Shown here in pieces: positions 29,500 through 64,000 of a DNA stretch of 64,000 nucleotides. The translations under genes were made by a program, and so were the position numbers. The notes under the pieces were generated by a model, which saw nothing but the letters and a program-made list of their open reading frames with translations, was not told where the DNA came from and searched no databases. The DNA comes from Rhabdophis nuchalis (Eukaryota; Chordata; Lepidosauria; Squamata; Natricidae): the NCBI GenBank assembly GCA_039707465.1, contig CM077649.1:14806001-14870000 (forward strand). Reading direction: 5' to 3'. Position 1 is the stretch's first letter. Each line of letters starts with the position of its first letter.

Positions 29500-31620
29500 G
29501 ATTCAATAATGTTTCAACCAAAGTTTAAGTGAAAAATACTGCATATACAATGCAGTTTTGAAGTATTATTTCTGATGATATAGTATCTTCCAAACTTCCG
29601 AGGTCAGGAAAATGAGGACCCAGATTGTTGGGTGTAATATGCTGACCCAAAACAGCTTGTAACTGTAAAGCACAGTGAAGATGTATATAAGTCTAATTGC
29701 TATTGCTCCGTTTGCCACGCTCAAAGTTTGCTAGTATCTACCGATGCAAATACACTATCTTGTTGTTTTATTATTAATGTTGTTTAATCCAATTGTTTAG
29801 ATTCCTATATATTCAACATCAGTTTTGAGACTTAATAAATCTGTCATCATAAAATCAGTTCTATTTCTCCTTCCCTGAGAAGGGTTAAAGTTCGCTGAAA
29901 CTGCAGCATTCTGGGAGAAGTAGTTTTTCGCTGGTGGGGAACTCTATGCTCGCTGTTTAAAAGTTGTCCGGCAAAAAGTAAGTTATCGATTTTTCTTTGG
30001 GGGGAAAGAAACAAAAAGAAAACCCTAACACATGATGATGGTGTGCTTTTTTAAAAATAAATGTAATTGTCTGCTTAATGAGTTAGGAGACTAATTTTTG
30101 ACCTCGTGGTCAGCGTTTGTAAATTTCTTTCTTGCTGTTTTTTTCTCCAGGTCCGAGTAGGTTCCCCCCCCCCCCCAATTTCTTCATTTAAATGATTGCG
30201 TTTTTCGTGGATTCCTTGTGCATTTTTTTTTAAGTCAACCTATAAGATTTTACAGGAATTTGAAATCTCTGTATGCAGTTTCGCAAAACTAAAAGTATTC
30301 CATTAATGCTGCATGCATGTCTGCTGCTCGTGGAGAGTCATGGCTTTATATTTTTACACAATATCGAGAAATTTAGGGTGGATATGCTGTGGTGGTGTGT
30401 GACGCGATATGCTCTGGAATCCTCTTAATAATAAGCAATGATATAGAATGGAAATAAAACCACAACAACCAAAGCTGCAGTTTTCTGGATGTTTTTTAAT
30501 CCTGTAAAAAGTTGGATTGCTAACATTTAAAATCATATGGAATCTTACGCCTGATGTATACAAGTCTTTGCCTCACCTGGAAGCTGTTTTTCTTTTTCCA
30601 GATAAATCAGATTTTCCTCCCTATGTCGATAACATTGGGACTAACGAATTTCCAATAAACATGAGCAGCTGGAAATTATGGGACCATAAACCTAATCTGT
30701 GTTAGAAAGACTATCAGTACATATTTAATAATCATTCTATATAATTCTGATTTGCTATGTAAATAGGTAAGCTGTTCGTAGGCAGGAACACTTCTCTGTG
30801 AGAATCGAGTGAATCCAATGATGTCTTATTTTTCTGCATTCTGCTATGCAGCAAGCATGAGTTGAGTGATTTTGAAACAGTTTTGTTTCAGGGTTGTTTG
30901 CATTTATTGAAAATAAATTTCTCTAATTTTCATGCTAGACTGTTAATGTATGGATTTTCTTTAAAAGAAAATCATAATCATCCAGAGCTACTTCAGTTTA
31001 TTGCAGTACAAATGGCTACTACAGCATTACAAAATTTCTATATTGGTCTCCCGCATTGTACTCATGGGTGTGATTTTAAAGCAAGTGTTACCAGATGTTT
31101 TCAGAAAAAAATCATAGAATGGTTGTTAGATGTGTATATTACAATAGTTGTTTTGTCAAGTTGTTACAAAGAATTTTAAAAAAATAGATTAGTTACATGA
31201 AAAAACAATTTAATAATTATAGAGATTTTTTTCTAAGTCATAGTTGTGGTGAATGGCAGGCCCAATGTAATTTTTTTCAGTGTGCAATTATTGATTTTTT
31301 AAAATTTGTTTGCTTTTATTTCTTTTGCGTCCCTAAAGTTATTTCAAAGAACATGGATTGCATTGCTTACCCTAGTTTTAGTATTATTAAACCAAGTAAT
31401 ATTTAATATTTCCAGTATCCCAGAGATTATTATTTGGAGAAGTATTCAATATAATTGAAGGAAGAATAACAAATGAAAACTTTATTGCAACCGGTTGACA
31501 ATTTTTGTTGCTGATATCAAAGGAAATTTTATCAACAGATTCCTTTGCATTCCTTTAGCTTGAGTTTCCTTCTTTTATTGCACCACAGCTCCAATTGATT
31601 TGTCTTCTGTCAAGTTATTT
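29500..31620. other. Mostly unique intergenic or GART intron DNA
   Basis: Apart from the ZNF143-type site near 29906 and a C run near 30165, I see no supported feature. The short frames (30862-31179, 31197-31406) match no family I know and lie in AT-rich sequence. Confidence 0.5.
29880..29983 (+). promoter_or_regulatory. Candidate GART noncoding first exon/promoter with ZNF143-type site
   Basis: GCATTCTGGGAGAAGTAGTT at 29906-29925 is the reverse complement of a ZNF143/SBS2-type site (AACTAC...TCCCAGAATGC). About 52 bp further on, CAAAAA is followed by GTAAGT at 29978-29983, a strong donor. The stretch is non-repetitive and lies between the SON island and GART's first coding exon, whose acceptor at 42832-42833 requires an upstream noncoding exon. 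That this is the exon is inference; CpG density is low. Confidence 0.4.
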
Positions 31621-31705
31621 TATTCACTTATACAATTTGTATATCTGCTCATAAGAAAACAAATAAGTGCAAACAGACAAAACATAAAACTGTAACATAT
31701 TCAGC

Positions 31706-31774
31706 AGCCAAGTTAATAATAACAATAACAATAACAATAACAATAACAACAACAACAACAACAACAACAATAAC

Positions 31775-31840
<66 letters not shown>

Positions 31841-31841
31841 T
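31706..31841. repeat. AAT/AAC trinucleotide array
   Basis: A run of AAC then AAT units directly next to the 3' end of a minus-strand LINE fragment, so probably expanded from its A-rich tail. It makes a spurious poly-Leu frame on the minus strand. Confidence 0.9.
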
Positions 31842-32423
31842 TAATTTGTAAAACCGCACCCTCTCCCCACAGGGACTCGGGGCGGTGCACAGGTAGAATA
31901 AAAACCAAATACATACAACAATTCTAAAAACAAATTAAATATAACCTGCGCTAACAGTTACCAACACTTTCAGCAAAACCAGTGAACAACTTCACATTGC
32001 AACTAGGTCCTCAGGCCTGATGACAAAGTTGTATATTCAGGGCCTTCCTAAAAGCCAGTAGGATCAGTCCCAATCTGATCTCTGGGGAGAAGGGATTATA
32101 TTCCAAAGAGCAGTTGCCTCATCAGAAAAGCTGGTCTTCCTGGGTTCTATCAGATGACACTCCATAATAAGTAAGAAACACGGCATGCCTCTTCTGCCAG
32201 ATTTGATGGGATTTCTAGATGTAACCGGGGGAAAGAAGTCCTTCAAGTACTCTGATCCCATGTCATATAGAGCTTTATAGATCATTACCAGCGCATTGAA
32301 TTGAACCCAGAAGTATACTGACAACCAGTGTATCCCATGGGACAGAATAGTCAAATGTGCTAAACAGCGAGGTCTCATAAATGCTCACGTGGATGCATTC
32401 TGCATCAATTGCAGCTTCTAGAT
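31842..32423 (-). mobile_element. Divergent CR1/L2-group LINE 3' fragment
   Basis: The 3' end is the GTGCACCGCCCCGAGTCCC type (31856-31892). The frame 32378-32064 carries HWLSVYFWVQFNALVMIYKA and ATALWNIIP, recognisable as a decayed copy of the RT C-terminal module. It ends at the hAT-like insertion starting 32424. Confidence 0.65.
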
Positions 32424-33359
32424 CTGTGATGGTGAATCTATGGCATGCCTGCCACAGGTGGCACGCCGAGCCTCCTGCGGGCACTTGAGCCATCACCCAG
32501 CTGATTTTCTAGTCCCTGCGGTGCATGCAGGAGACGTGGGGGCATGCACCGCAGGGACTAGAAAATCAGCTGGGCGATGGCTCAAGTGCCCGCAGGGGGC
32601 TCCACTCTTTTTGGTGCCAGGAGACTTCAGGGAGGGCTCCCAGAGCCCAGGAGAGGCCATTCTCGCCCTCCCTTGAAGAAAGTCTCCGGAGCCTAGGGAG
32701 GGTGAAAAAAGAGTCTCCCGGAAGTCTGGAAACAGGCTTGCTTCTGGCCTCCAAAGGAGGCTTTTTTCGTCCTCCTGGAGGCTCAAGGAAAACCTAGGGA
32801 TGGCAAAAACACCCCCCAAGGTTCAAGCGCACATGCACTGGGGGTTCACGTGAGCATGCGCGGGGGGAGCAGGGCGCATTGCATTGTGGGTGTGGGCCAG
32901 TGGTGGGTTTCTGCAGGCTCGCACCTACTCGCGAGAGCCGGTTGGTGAAATTTAGAGAACCGGTGAGAAGGGGTTCCACCGGTGTACCTGGAAGTAAATC
33001 TGGCCTGCGGCTGCCAGTGAACCAACGGGAAGGGAAGGGAAGGGAAGGGAAGGAAGGAAGGAAGGAAGGAAGGAAGGAAGGAAGGAAGGAAGGAAGGAAG
33101 GAAGGAAGGAAGGATTTATCATCACAATTGAGTCCAAAATTTTGGTTGCTAAGCAAGAGTGTTTTTAAATGAGTTTCACCACATTTTAAAAGGTGACCAC
33201 TTCCACCCTGTCACATGACTGCCAAGCCACACCCACAAAATAGGCCACACCTACAGAGTAGGTTCTAAAAAAATTTGAAACCCACCACTGGTGTGGGCAC
33301 ATATATGCTGTTACACGCACAATTTCAGCACGTGAGGACATAAAGCTTAGCCATCACTG
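32424..33359. mobile_element. hAT-like element with palindromic core and nested element
   Basis: Ends CTGTGATGG and CCATCACTG; perfect duplication TTCTAGAT at 32416-32423 and 33360-33367. A strong palindrome around 32482-32592 centres near 32535. The CAGTGGTGGG element at 32898-33290 is inserted within it. Confidence 0.8.
32898..33290. mobile_element. CAGTGGTGGG hAT-like element with internal GGAA tract (nested)
   Basis: Inverted ends as in 29097-29454. Perfect duplication GTGTGGGC at 32890-32897 and 33291-33298. The internal tract is GGGAA then GGAA repeats (about 33028-33114). Confidence 0.9.
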
Positions 33360-33638
33360 TTCTAGATGCTCTTCATAAAGTGTGATGTCATTTGATCACA
33401 TTAGTTAGTGATGGCAGTCCCTTTTGACGCCATTAAAGGAGGATTGTGCAGGTTTTCGTGAGGACTGTACATGATACGAGACAAGATGCTGAATGGATGG
33501 GTGGGTGCCACAGCAGGCAGGGGCTGTGCCACAGAGAGAACTCTGTAGTACAAGATCCCCATGCCACTTGGAGGCTCCTGGAGTGGGGGGGAATGAAAGC
33601 AGGAGCAATTTACGACTTCCTGCTAACTTCCCCATTTA

Positions 33639-34742
33639 CCGTATTTTTCGGAGTATAAGACACACCTTTTTTCCTCTAAAAAGAGGCTGAAAATCTGGGT
33701 GCGTCTTATACATCGAATACAGCATTTTTTGCCTCCTGGAACCCCGCCCCCTTCACCAAACTGGCTGTGCCTAGACTTATGGAGGCTTCCAGAGAGCTCC
33801 TGGGGGCTGGGTAGGGCAGAAATTAGCCTAAAATGGGCCGTTTTTTGCCCCCCCAGTCCCCAGCAGCACTCTATAAGCCTCCGTAGAGCTATGCATGCAA
33901 TTTATTTGACACAAAAATGGCCCATTTTCGTGATAAATGGACCGTTTGTTTGCTCATTTCTGACCCCACCCCCGTCCCCCCAGGAGCACTCTGCAAGCCC
34001 CCCCCCCCCAAGGCTATTCATGCTTTTTATTTGAAAAAAACCGCCCCGTTTTCGCGGGAGAAACAGGCCATTTTGGAGTGGTTTGCAGAGTGCAAAGGCT
34101 TTCCCCTCCCCTTTCGGAAGGCTCTTTAACTGTTTCTGTGCCAGCAGAAACAAAGTCCTAAGGTTTGTCAGCAATTTCCTTCTGCAGGACATGGATAAAT
34201 ACACCTGGAAACATCAACCTACCTACCTACTCTCTCTACCTACCTACCTACTGCATTTCTCTCTCTCTCTCTATTTCTCTCTCACTATCCACCTACCTAC
34301 CTACACACACTCTCTCTCTCCCTCTCCCTCCCTACTGTATCTCTCTCTCTTCTCTATTTCTCTCTCATTCTTCTACCTACCTAGCTACCTACGCACACAC
34401 ACACTCTCTCTCCCTACTGTATTTCTCGCTGTCTTTCTATTTCTCTCTCTAGCCTTCTACCTACCTAACTACCTACACACACTCTCTCTCTCCCTACCTA
34501 TCTACTGTATTTCTCTCTCTTCTCTCTTTCTATTCCTTTATCTACCTACCTACCTACACACACACTCTTCCTACCTACCTAGTGTATTTCTCTCTCTCTC
34601 TCTCTCTATCCCTTTATCTGCCTAACTACCTGCTGTATTTCTCTTTCTTTCTCTCCCTCTCTATCCCTCTATCTACCTACCTACTTTTTTTTGTAATTTG
34701 CCTGTTACAAAACCTTGGTGCGTCTTATACTCCGAAAAATAG
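33639..34742. mobile_element. 1.1-kb CCGTATTTTTCGG TIR element with CTACC/CTCT arrays
   Basis: It begins CCGTATTTTTCGGAGTATAA and ends TTATACTCCGAAAAATA, next to TA on both sides. Same ends as 2474-2921. The interior 34205-34690 is a patchwork of CTAC and CTCT repeats that gives spurious Ser/Leu/Tyr frames. The flanking DNA (33370-33636 and 34745-34965) looks like one older repeat split by this insertion. Confidence 0.7.
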
Positions 34743-35901
34743 TAGTTTGCTTGTGGGAAGCCAGCAGAGAAGGTGGCAAATGGCAATTGCTTGACCATAG
34801 TACACTGCAGCCATCATAATTGCAAGCCAATTGTCAAGGGTCTGAATTATGATCACATCACATAGCAGGGATGCTATGACATCTGCAACTTCAAGCAATG
34901 GCTTGAAGTTGTTCATCACTGTCATAATTAAGAATGATCACTGAATAAATGGCCATTAAAAGAGGACTACTCGTAGAGCCCTTTTTAAACATTGCTAAGA
35001 AGGTTTTTTCCCCCCAAAGCAATTGTTTGGAAGACATCTATAATGCAAGACAGTAGCCACAATGAATTGCTGTTTAATGTCACATTCCAATACATAGCAT
35101 ACAGAATAGTAGGCAACGTTGAAAAGCTCATATATGTTTTATTATTTCTGGTAATATTGATCAGGGCTGTTTGTAATACAGCATTTGTAAGACAAATGAA
35201 AGTCTTACTGCCACTGCTGTTTCACTTGCTTTAATTCATGTAGCTACATGTTGTAGACAAACATGCTTACATTGCATTCTTATGCAGGTTACTTGTGTTG
35301 GTACTTCACCCTATAGTGGAATCCAGTGTGTTTATTTTTTGTTGCTTCTTTTCACTGGAGTCCAATGAGTGTAAAATGTAGGTTGTACTGGCTTTTTGAA
35401 AATCCCAATAAGAACACATAAGCATCTGTAGCTTCTGAAGAATTTAGGTTTTAAAAATATATTGTATGGTTATCACTGGTGTGCAGTTGTGTATGTATGT
35501 AGGGAAACAACAAGAAAAAAACAGCTAAGCATCTCCAGTACTTTCCTACTAGTTTGAGGTCAAAGAAGGAATGGGGAAGGAAGAATATTCAAAGATAGTT
35601 CTAAATTTTAAAACAGGGCCCATGAATTTAAATGTTGATAACGCAATTCCGTGTCCAGGGGAATCGTAATTGTCTTTGCCTCACAGATAAATAACATGAG
35701 GAGAATAGGTGTTGGCACACATTATTTGCAGCAAAATCAAACAAACAATACAGAAAAATTCCAGGCATAGATTTTGTCCCTGGTTTAAAGAATGTGGACT
35801 AAAATATTTTGCCTTTTTCTAGATTGTTCTTCAGCTTTCTAGTTCAACCTACCACCAGGGATTCCCTGATGGTTTTTCATCCAGGTTTTAACTAGTAACT
35901 A

Positions 35902-36295
35902 CATGTAGTCCTTGACTTACGACCACAATTGAGCCCAAGATTTCTGTTCTTAAGTGACATTTGTTAAGTGAGTTTTGCCCCATTTTACAACCTTCTTTGC
36001 CACAATTGTTAAGTGAATCACTGCAGTGGATAAGTTAGTAACACAGTTGTTAAGTGAATCTGGATTCCCCATTGACTTTGCTTGTCAGAAGGTTGCAAAA
36101 GGTGACCACCTGACCTTGGGACACAGCAACAGTCATAAATATGAACCAGTTACCAAGCATCTGAATTTTGATCAACTGATCATGGAGATGCTGCAAAGGT
36201 CATAAGTATTAAAAAAGGTCATAAGTCGCTTTTTTCAGGGCTGTTATAACTTTGAACGGTCACTAAATAAACTGTTGTAAGTCAAGGACTACCTA
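35902..36295. mobile_element. AGGTAGTCC-type TIR element
   Basis: Ends CATGTAGTCCTTGACTTAC and GTAAGTCAAGGACTACCTA, next to TA. The interior ACAATTGAGCCCAAGATTTC and TTAAGTGAGTTTTGCCCCA is shared with 12476-12852. Confidence 0.7.
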
Positions 36296-36376
36296 TATAG
36301 TATTTGGATGATCTAGTCTGGGCTCAAAAGCTATCAAATGCTAAACTCAAATATGGCTGGAATCCAAAAAGTTTCA

Positions 36377-37070
36377 TTTCATTCATTTCATTTATTAGAT
36401 TTCTATCCTGCCCTATCTCCCAAAAGAGGGACTCAGGGCGGCGCACAGGGACTTAAAAACCAACAATACAAATAGTACAAATTCTACAAAATTTAAAACT
36501 ACTATTAAACAATTTAACCCGTGCTAAAAAGGAGACAGATAATTTAAAACCCAAATCTAATAAAATATGGTTGTAGCAGCTATGCCAGGCCGGCCATATG
36601 GAAAAAATAGGTTTTTAAAGTCTGGCGGAAGAGGCGAAGGTCGGTGATAGTCCGGAGGTCTGGGGGGAGGTCATTCCAAAGGGCGGGACCTGCCACAGAG
36701 AAGGCTCTTCCCCTGGGCGTCGCCAGCCGGCATTCTCCAGCGGACGGCACCCTCAGGAGGCCCTCCCTGTGGGAGCGGACAGGTCGAGTGGAGGTATGCG
36801 GTAGAAGGCGGTCCTGCAAGTAACCAGGCCCACTGCCATGGAGCGCTTTAAAGATGGTCACTAAAACCTTGAAACGCACCCGGAAGGCTACCGGCAGCCA
36901 GTGCAGCTCGTGCAGGAGACGTGTTACATGGGAGTATTTTGAAACTCCCAGAATCCCCCGCGCGGCCGCACTCTGCACCAACTGGAGCCTCCGGGTGCAT
37001 CTCAAGGGCAGCCCCATGTAGAGTGCATTACAGTAGTCCAGGCGCGAAATGACAAGAGCTTGAGTGAGTT
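36377..37070 (-). mobile_element. CR1/L2-group LINE 3' fragment
   Basis: The frame 37098-36580 gives LTQALVISRLDYCNALYMGL to FFHMAGLA, a clean copy of the RT C-terminal module. The 3' UTR ends with GCGCCGCCCTGAGTCC near 36425-36445. Confidence 0.85.
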
Positions 37071-37089
37071 GCTGCAAAAAAGACAAAAA

Positions 37090-38500
37090 CTGGCACATCT
37101 AATGGGATCTTCTTTTTCTTTGAACTGTAAATCTCCTTTTTATCCTCCATGCTGTTCTACATTTGAATAGCATAGAATGTTGTTTAAAATACTGAGCAAA
37201 CTTTTGGATGGGGAGGGGTGAAGGACAATTGTCATGGCAGTTAGCTGTAAATTAGATTATTTTCTGCTTGGTTTGGAAAGGGCATATAAATTATCAGTCG
37301 TAACCGCCCTTTCTTTTGACGCTGAACTGAACTCTTCTTTTCATTGGTTAGTTGCCTAATGTCATCAGTATGGAGCTGATCAACTTTTAGCCGAAGGCAC
37401 CTCTCTATTTCTTTCCTTTTTTTGCCTGCCTTTTTGGAATTTGATATCCCTCTGCAAATTGCTACTATCACAGTAAGTATTATGCGTCATTGTTAGCTCT
37501 TAGACTCAGTTATAAGGGAGTGATTTCTTTGGTCACTATAACTAGCACTATCTTTAAAGGGTTGGATATTGTATTATAATTGTAAACACCTTTACCTGAA
37601 AGTGTCTTCCATAATTCTTTAGCACCACAGATCTTTTCAAAAAAAGATATATTGTATTATTAAATAGAAATTTTTATAGTTATTTTATAGTTATTAAATA
37701 GAAATTTTAAAAAGGGGAATTTGTACTTGTAATTTCTCTAATCAAATTACAAAATTACTTTCCACATACATTTTTTACTGCATTTTAATTATACACAGTT
37801 CTCTCTCATTTGAATTGCTCCAATTTAAAGTCCTTACAACAATTAAATAAGATGAACTTTCTTGACAATGTGCAGTTGCAAGTAATTTTAAGTTATCGCA
37901 ATGTGGCCACCAACTATTGTGATTTAATCAGCAAAAGACCATCAAAAAAATCTACTTTTTTATGATAAGTGAACTCATTTCATTGCTACAATCCAGTCCC
38001 TTGGGTTTCATGTACATTGAATGACAAGTCTGAAACTGGATTTCTTAAGAAATAAAATCAACAAAATTCTATAGGATTTAATCTGATGTGTGCGTAGGAT
38101 TTGTAAACTTGTAATAAAATTCCTTATATATTAATTCAGCATTATATTGTCTTAAATTGTGCAACCAATTTCTAGGAAAATATATATATGTACATATTAG
38201 GATTTCATTTACTTTATTTTTCATCTTTGCAAAGCACAGTAGTTTTTATGAATTCTGTATCAAAGTATTTTTAAACTAAACTTCAAAGGTGATCAAATGG
38301 GTAGTAAATGGCAGTCGTACAAATTAAGAATATCCAAAAGAAGCTTGGTGTTTTTTAAATATGTAGCTCTACATATCCTAATTTAGATTTTTTTTTGAAA
38401 AAAATAACTTTTCTGGAAGCTATGCAGTCTAATCTTATTCATGCCTATTTGAAAACAAATTCCTTTATTAAGTTTATTTTCAGATAACTGCACACATGTT
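37090..38500. other. Unique AT-rich DNA, no feature recognised
   Basis: No splice-bounded exon, TIR or LINE end was seen. The Lys/Arg-rich frame at 37241-37471 (minus) has no family match I recognise. Confidence 0.45.
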
Positions 38501-38978
38501 CAGGTAGTCCTCAACATGATCGTAATTTCCACTGTAACTCATCACCTTCATAAAGTGAAGCATCTATATCAGGGATCCCCAACCTTTGCAACTTTAAGTC
38601 TGAAGGACTTCAGCTCCCAGAATTCTCCAGCCAGCAAAGCTGGCTGGAGAATTCTAGGAGCTGAAGTCCTTCAGACTTAAAGTTGCAAAGGTTGGGGACC
38701 CATGATCTATATGACTGAACCCAGTTTTATGACACTTTTGCAGCAGTCATTAAGCACATGTTTGATCATTAAGTGAATCAAACTATTCCTATGGTCATTT
38801 TTTGCTGGAAGCCAACCATAAAGGTGAGCTAGGTGCTAAATGCCCAAAATGTGGTCATGTAACTGTGGGAGTTTCTGCAGTTATTGGAACTCCAGAACCA
38901 GGTTGTAAGTAGCTTTTGGGGGTTTGTCATAACTTTGAATGGTAACGAAGTAACTAATTGTCAGTTGAGGACTACCTG
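38501..38978. mobile_element. AGGTAGTCC-type element carrying a nested hairpin MITE
   Basis: Ends CAGGTAGTCCTCAAC and GTTGAGGACTACCTG. It is interrupted at 38570-38704 by a hairpin element with its own duplication. Confidence 0.7.
38570..38704. mobile_element. 135-bp hairpin hAT-like MITE (nested)
   Basis: Inverted halves of CAGGGATCCCCAACCTTTGC and following bases. Perfect duplication ATCTATAT at 38562-38569 and 38705-38712. Confidence 0.9.
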
Positions 38979-38990
38979 TATAGACTAAAA

Positions 38991-39527
38991 CAGTGATGGC
39001 TAACTTTTTCCAGACTGAGTGTCCAATGCGCACGCATGTGCCCAAATCAGGGGTGGGTTGCTGCCGGTTCACTTCGTGTGCGCCAGACATGCGCTGTGCA
39101 CGCCAGACACTTGCTGTGTGTGCATGCGCAGTTGACTATACATTTTTCTCCGCATGCACAGAACATAAAAAAAATTACTAAAAAAACCACCGGGGAACTG
39201 GGTTGGGGGCGTAGCCAGCCTGGGTCGCTGCCGGTTCTGCGACCCAGCCCAAAATATCACTACCGGTTCGCCCAAACCAGTGCAAACTGGTAGCAACCCA
39301 CCTCTGGCCCAAACCCCCAAAATGCAATGCACACATGGTTGTCCCACATGTGCCCCAATCCCCACTTGTGCCCCGGCCCAGCACATATATGCATGTATGT
39401 GCCCTGCGTAAGCGCGGCAGAGACCTGACAACTAGCTGGCTAGCGGGAGGTGCAGTGTAGCTGAACTAGGGTGACAGCTTGTGTGGCCACAGAGAGAGTG
39501 CTGCGTGCCACAGGTTCCCCATCACAG
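38991..39527. mobile_element. CAGTGATGG hAT-like element carrying a nested element
   Basis: Ends CAGTGATGGCTAAC and CCCCATCACAG. Perfect duplication GACTAAAA at 38983-38990 and 39528-39535. Its interior is interrupted at 39048-39306. Confidence 0.82.
39048..39306. mobile_element. CAGGGGTGGGTTGC hAT-like element (nested)
   Basis: Ends CAGGGGTGGGTTGCTGCCGG and GGTAGCAACCCACCTCTG. Duplication GCCCAAAT/GCCCAAAC (7 of 8) at 39040-39047 and 39307-39314. Confidence 0.8.
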
Positions 39528-39825
39528 GACTAAAATGTTTCATTGCTGTTTCCTGAGTTAAAGAGCTTCACAGTTCTATAGAGTTTGTTTAAATTTATTC
39601 TGGATAGAAGTAAAAACTGTTGCAGCAGAAGGGCTGTGATTCTTTTTCCTTCCCTTCTTTTCAATCATCACTCTTATCTTTTAGTTGTGAAAAGCCCAGT
39701 GAATAATATATATGTCTTAATGGGCAAAATTTAGGTGAACCAACTAGTCCATGACAGTGGTCTGCCTGGGAATAGGAATGTATGCTTATTAACAAAGAAA
39801 GTTCTGCTTCAAAGGAGGAACGACC

Positions 39826-40159
39826 TACCCCCAGAAATTAGAACAACGACGGACCTCCGCTCCTTCCGCCAGAAGTTAAAAACTCACTTATTTCAGCAGG
39901 CCGGCCTGGCTTAACTCTTATACCTAGCCGTAAAAAAATAAATTTGTTTTAATTTGAATTTTAAGGGTATTGTTAAGGTTTTTAGGGATTTTAAATATGG
40001 TTTTAGCAGTGGGATAATTTAATTCAGTTTTAATATTTTGTATGTTGTATATTGTTATAAATTTCATATTTCATATTGGATTTTTAATTTCCTGTGCACC
40101 GCCCCGAGTCCCCATGGAGGAGAGGGGGCGGTCTATAAATTTAAATAAGAAAGAAAGAA

Positions 40160-40223
<64 letters not shown>

Positions 40224-40225
40224 AG
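39826..40225 (+). mobile_element. Short CR1/L2-group LINE 3' fragment with AAAG-array tail
   Basis: It starts in the NDLPPEIRTTTDLRSF region, passes GLA-stop and a 3' UTR ending GTGCACCGCCCCGAGTCCCC, then runs into an (AAAG)n array at about 40147-40224. Confidence 0.8.
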
Positions 40226-63415
<23,190 letters not shown>

Positions 63416-63452
63416 TAATGGGTATTAGAATTCTGTATACTATTATTTACAA

Positions 63453-64000
63453 TACAATACAATAGCAGAGTTGGAAGGGACCTTGTAGGTCTTCTAGTCC
63501 AACCCTTCTGCGTGGGCAGGAGCCCTATACCATTTCAGACAAATGGCTATCTAACATCTTTTTGAAGACTTCCAGGGTTGGGGCATTCACAACTTCTGGA
63601 GGCAAGCTGTTCCAGAGGTTAATTGTTCTAACTGTCACGAAATTTCTCCTTAGTTCTAAGTTGCTTCTCTCCTTGATTAGTTTCCACCCATTGCTTCTTG
63701 TCCTGCCCCCAGGTGCCTTGGAGAATAGTTTGACTCCCTCTTCTTTGTGGCACCCTCTGAGATATTGGAACACTGCTATCATGTCTCCCCTGGTCCTTCT
63801 CTTCATCAAACTAGACACACCCAGCTCCTGCAACCGTTCTTCATATGTTTTAGTCTCCAGTCCCCTAATCATCTTGGTTGCTCTTCTCTGCACTCTTTCC
63901 AGAGTCTCCACGTCTTTTCTACATCGTGGCGACCAAAACTGTATACAGTATTCCAAGTGCGGCCTTACCAAGGCACTATACAGTGGCATTAACACTTCAC
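63453..64000 (-). mobile_element. CR1-type LINE C terminus and 3' end (runs off window)
   Basis: The frame 63995-63525 gives LYSALVRPHLEYCIQFWSPR, RVQRRATKMIRGLE and INLWNSLPPEVVNAPTLEVF, a CR1 ORF2 C terminus. The 3' end reads GACTAGAAGACCTACAAGGT and CCCTTCCAACTCTGCTATTG with a TATTG tail, the CR1/L3 type common in snakes. The 5' part lies beyond the window. Confidence 0.88.

Noticed and set aside
31624..31914. Poly-leucine protein on the minus strand
   Set aside because: Produced by the AAT/AAC array.
34083..34625. 180-residue Ser/Leu/Tyr-rich frame
   Set aside because: Translation of CTAC/CTCT repeats in a transposable element.

Overview
This window is nuclear DNA from a squamate reptile, probably a snake. 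It carries the head-to-head housekeeping pair SON (minus strand) and GART (plus strand), a vertebrate synteny. Organism inference rests on the SON and GART exons plus a squamate-style repeat load: an L1 with intact ORF2, CR1/L2-group LINEs with intact ORFs, tRNA-derived SINEs, GATA/AAAG/GGAA microsatellites, and many small hAT-like elements. I could not run a search, so species is not assigned.

Layout. 1555-20884 (minus): first four coding exons of SON. Exon 4 is 1555-1718, the giant exon 3 is 4889-12274, exon 2 is 13716-13882 and exon 1 is 20805-20884. The four are in phase and encode 2,599 residues; the exons for the G-patch and dsRNA-binding C terminus lie left of position 1. 20300-21850 is a CpG-rich island holding the SON promoter. 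42834-63364 (plus): the first six coding exons of GART (42834-42982, 57626-57721, 58644-58818, 58944-59055, 60814-60882, 63239-63364), in phase and encoding 241 residues of the GARS domain; the rest lies right of 64000. The 22 kb between the two start codons is mostly repeats. A ZNF143-type motif followed by a good splice donor near 29906-29983 is a candidate for GART's noncoding first exon.

Everything else is intronic or intergenic and mostly mobile DNA. SON intron 1 holds an antisense L1 with intact ORF2 between 16-bp target duplications. The SON exon 3-4 intron holds a decayed L1. Two CR1/L2-group LINEs have long open ORFs (24089-26197, 48179-51169), with at least eight truncated relatives. 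Seventeen hAT-like insertions, many of them nearly perfect hairpins, are flanked by 8-bp duplications that all fit nnnTAnnn. Several are nested two or three deep, and two look like composite insertions in which a pair of hairpin ends moved the DNA between them.

The two host genes are functionally unrelated but commonly co-located: SON is a nuclear-speckle splicing cofactor and GART a trifunctional purine-synthesis enzyme. No viral genome, CRISPR array, operon or bacterial feature is present.
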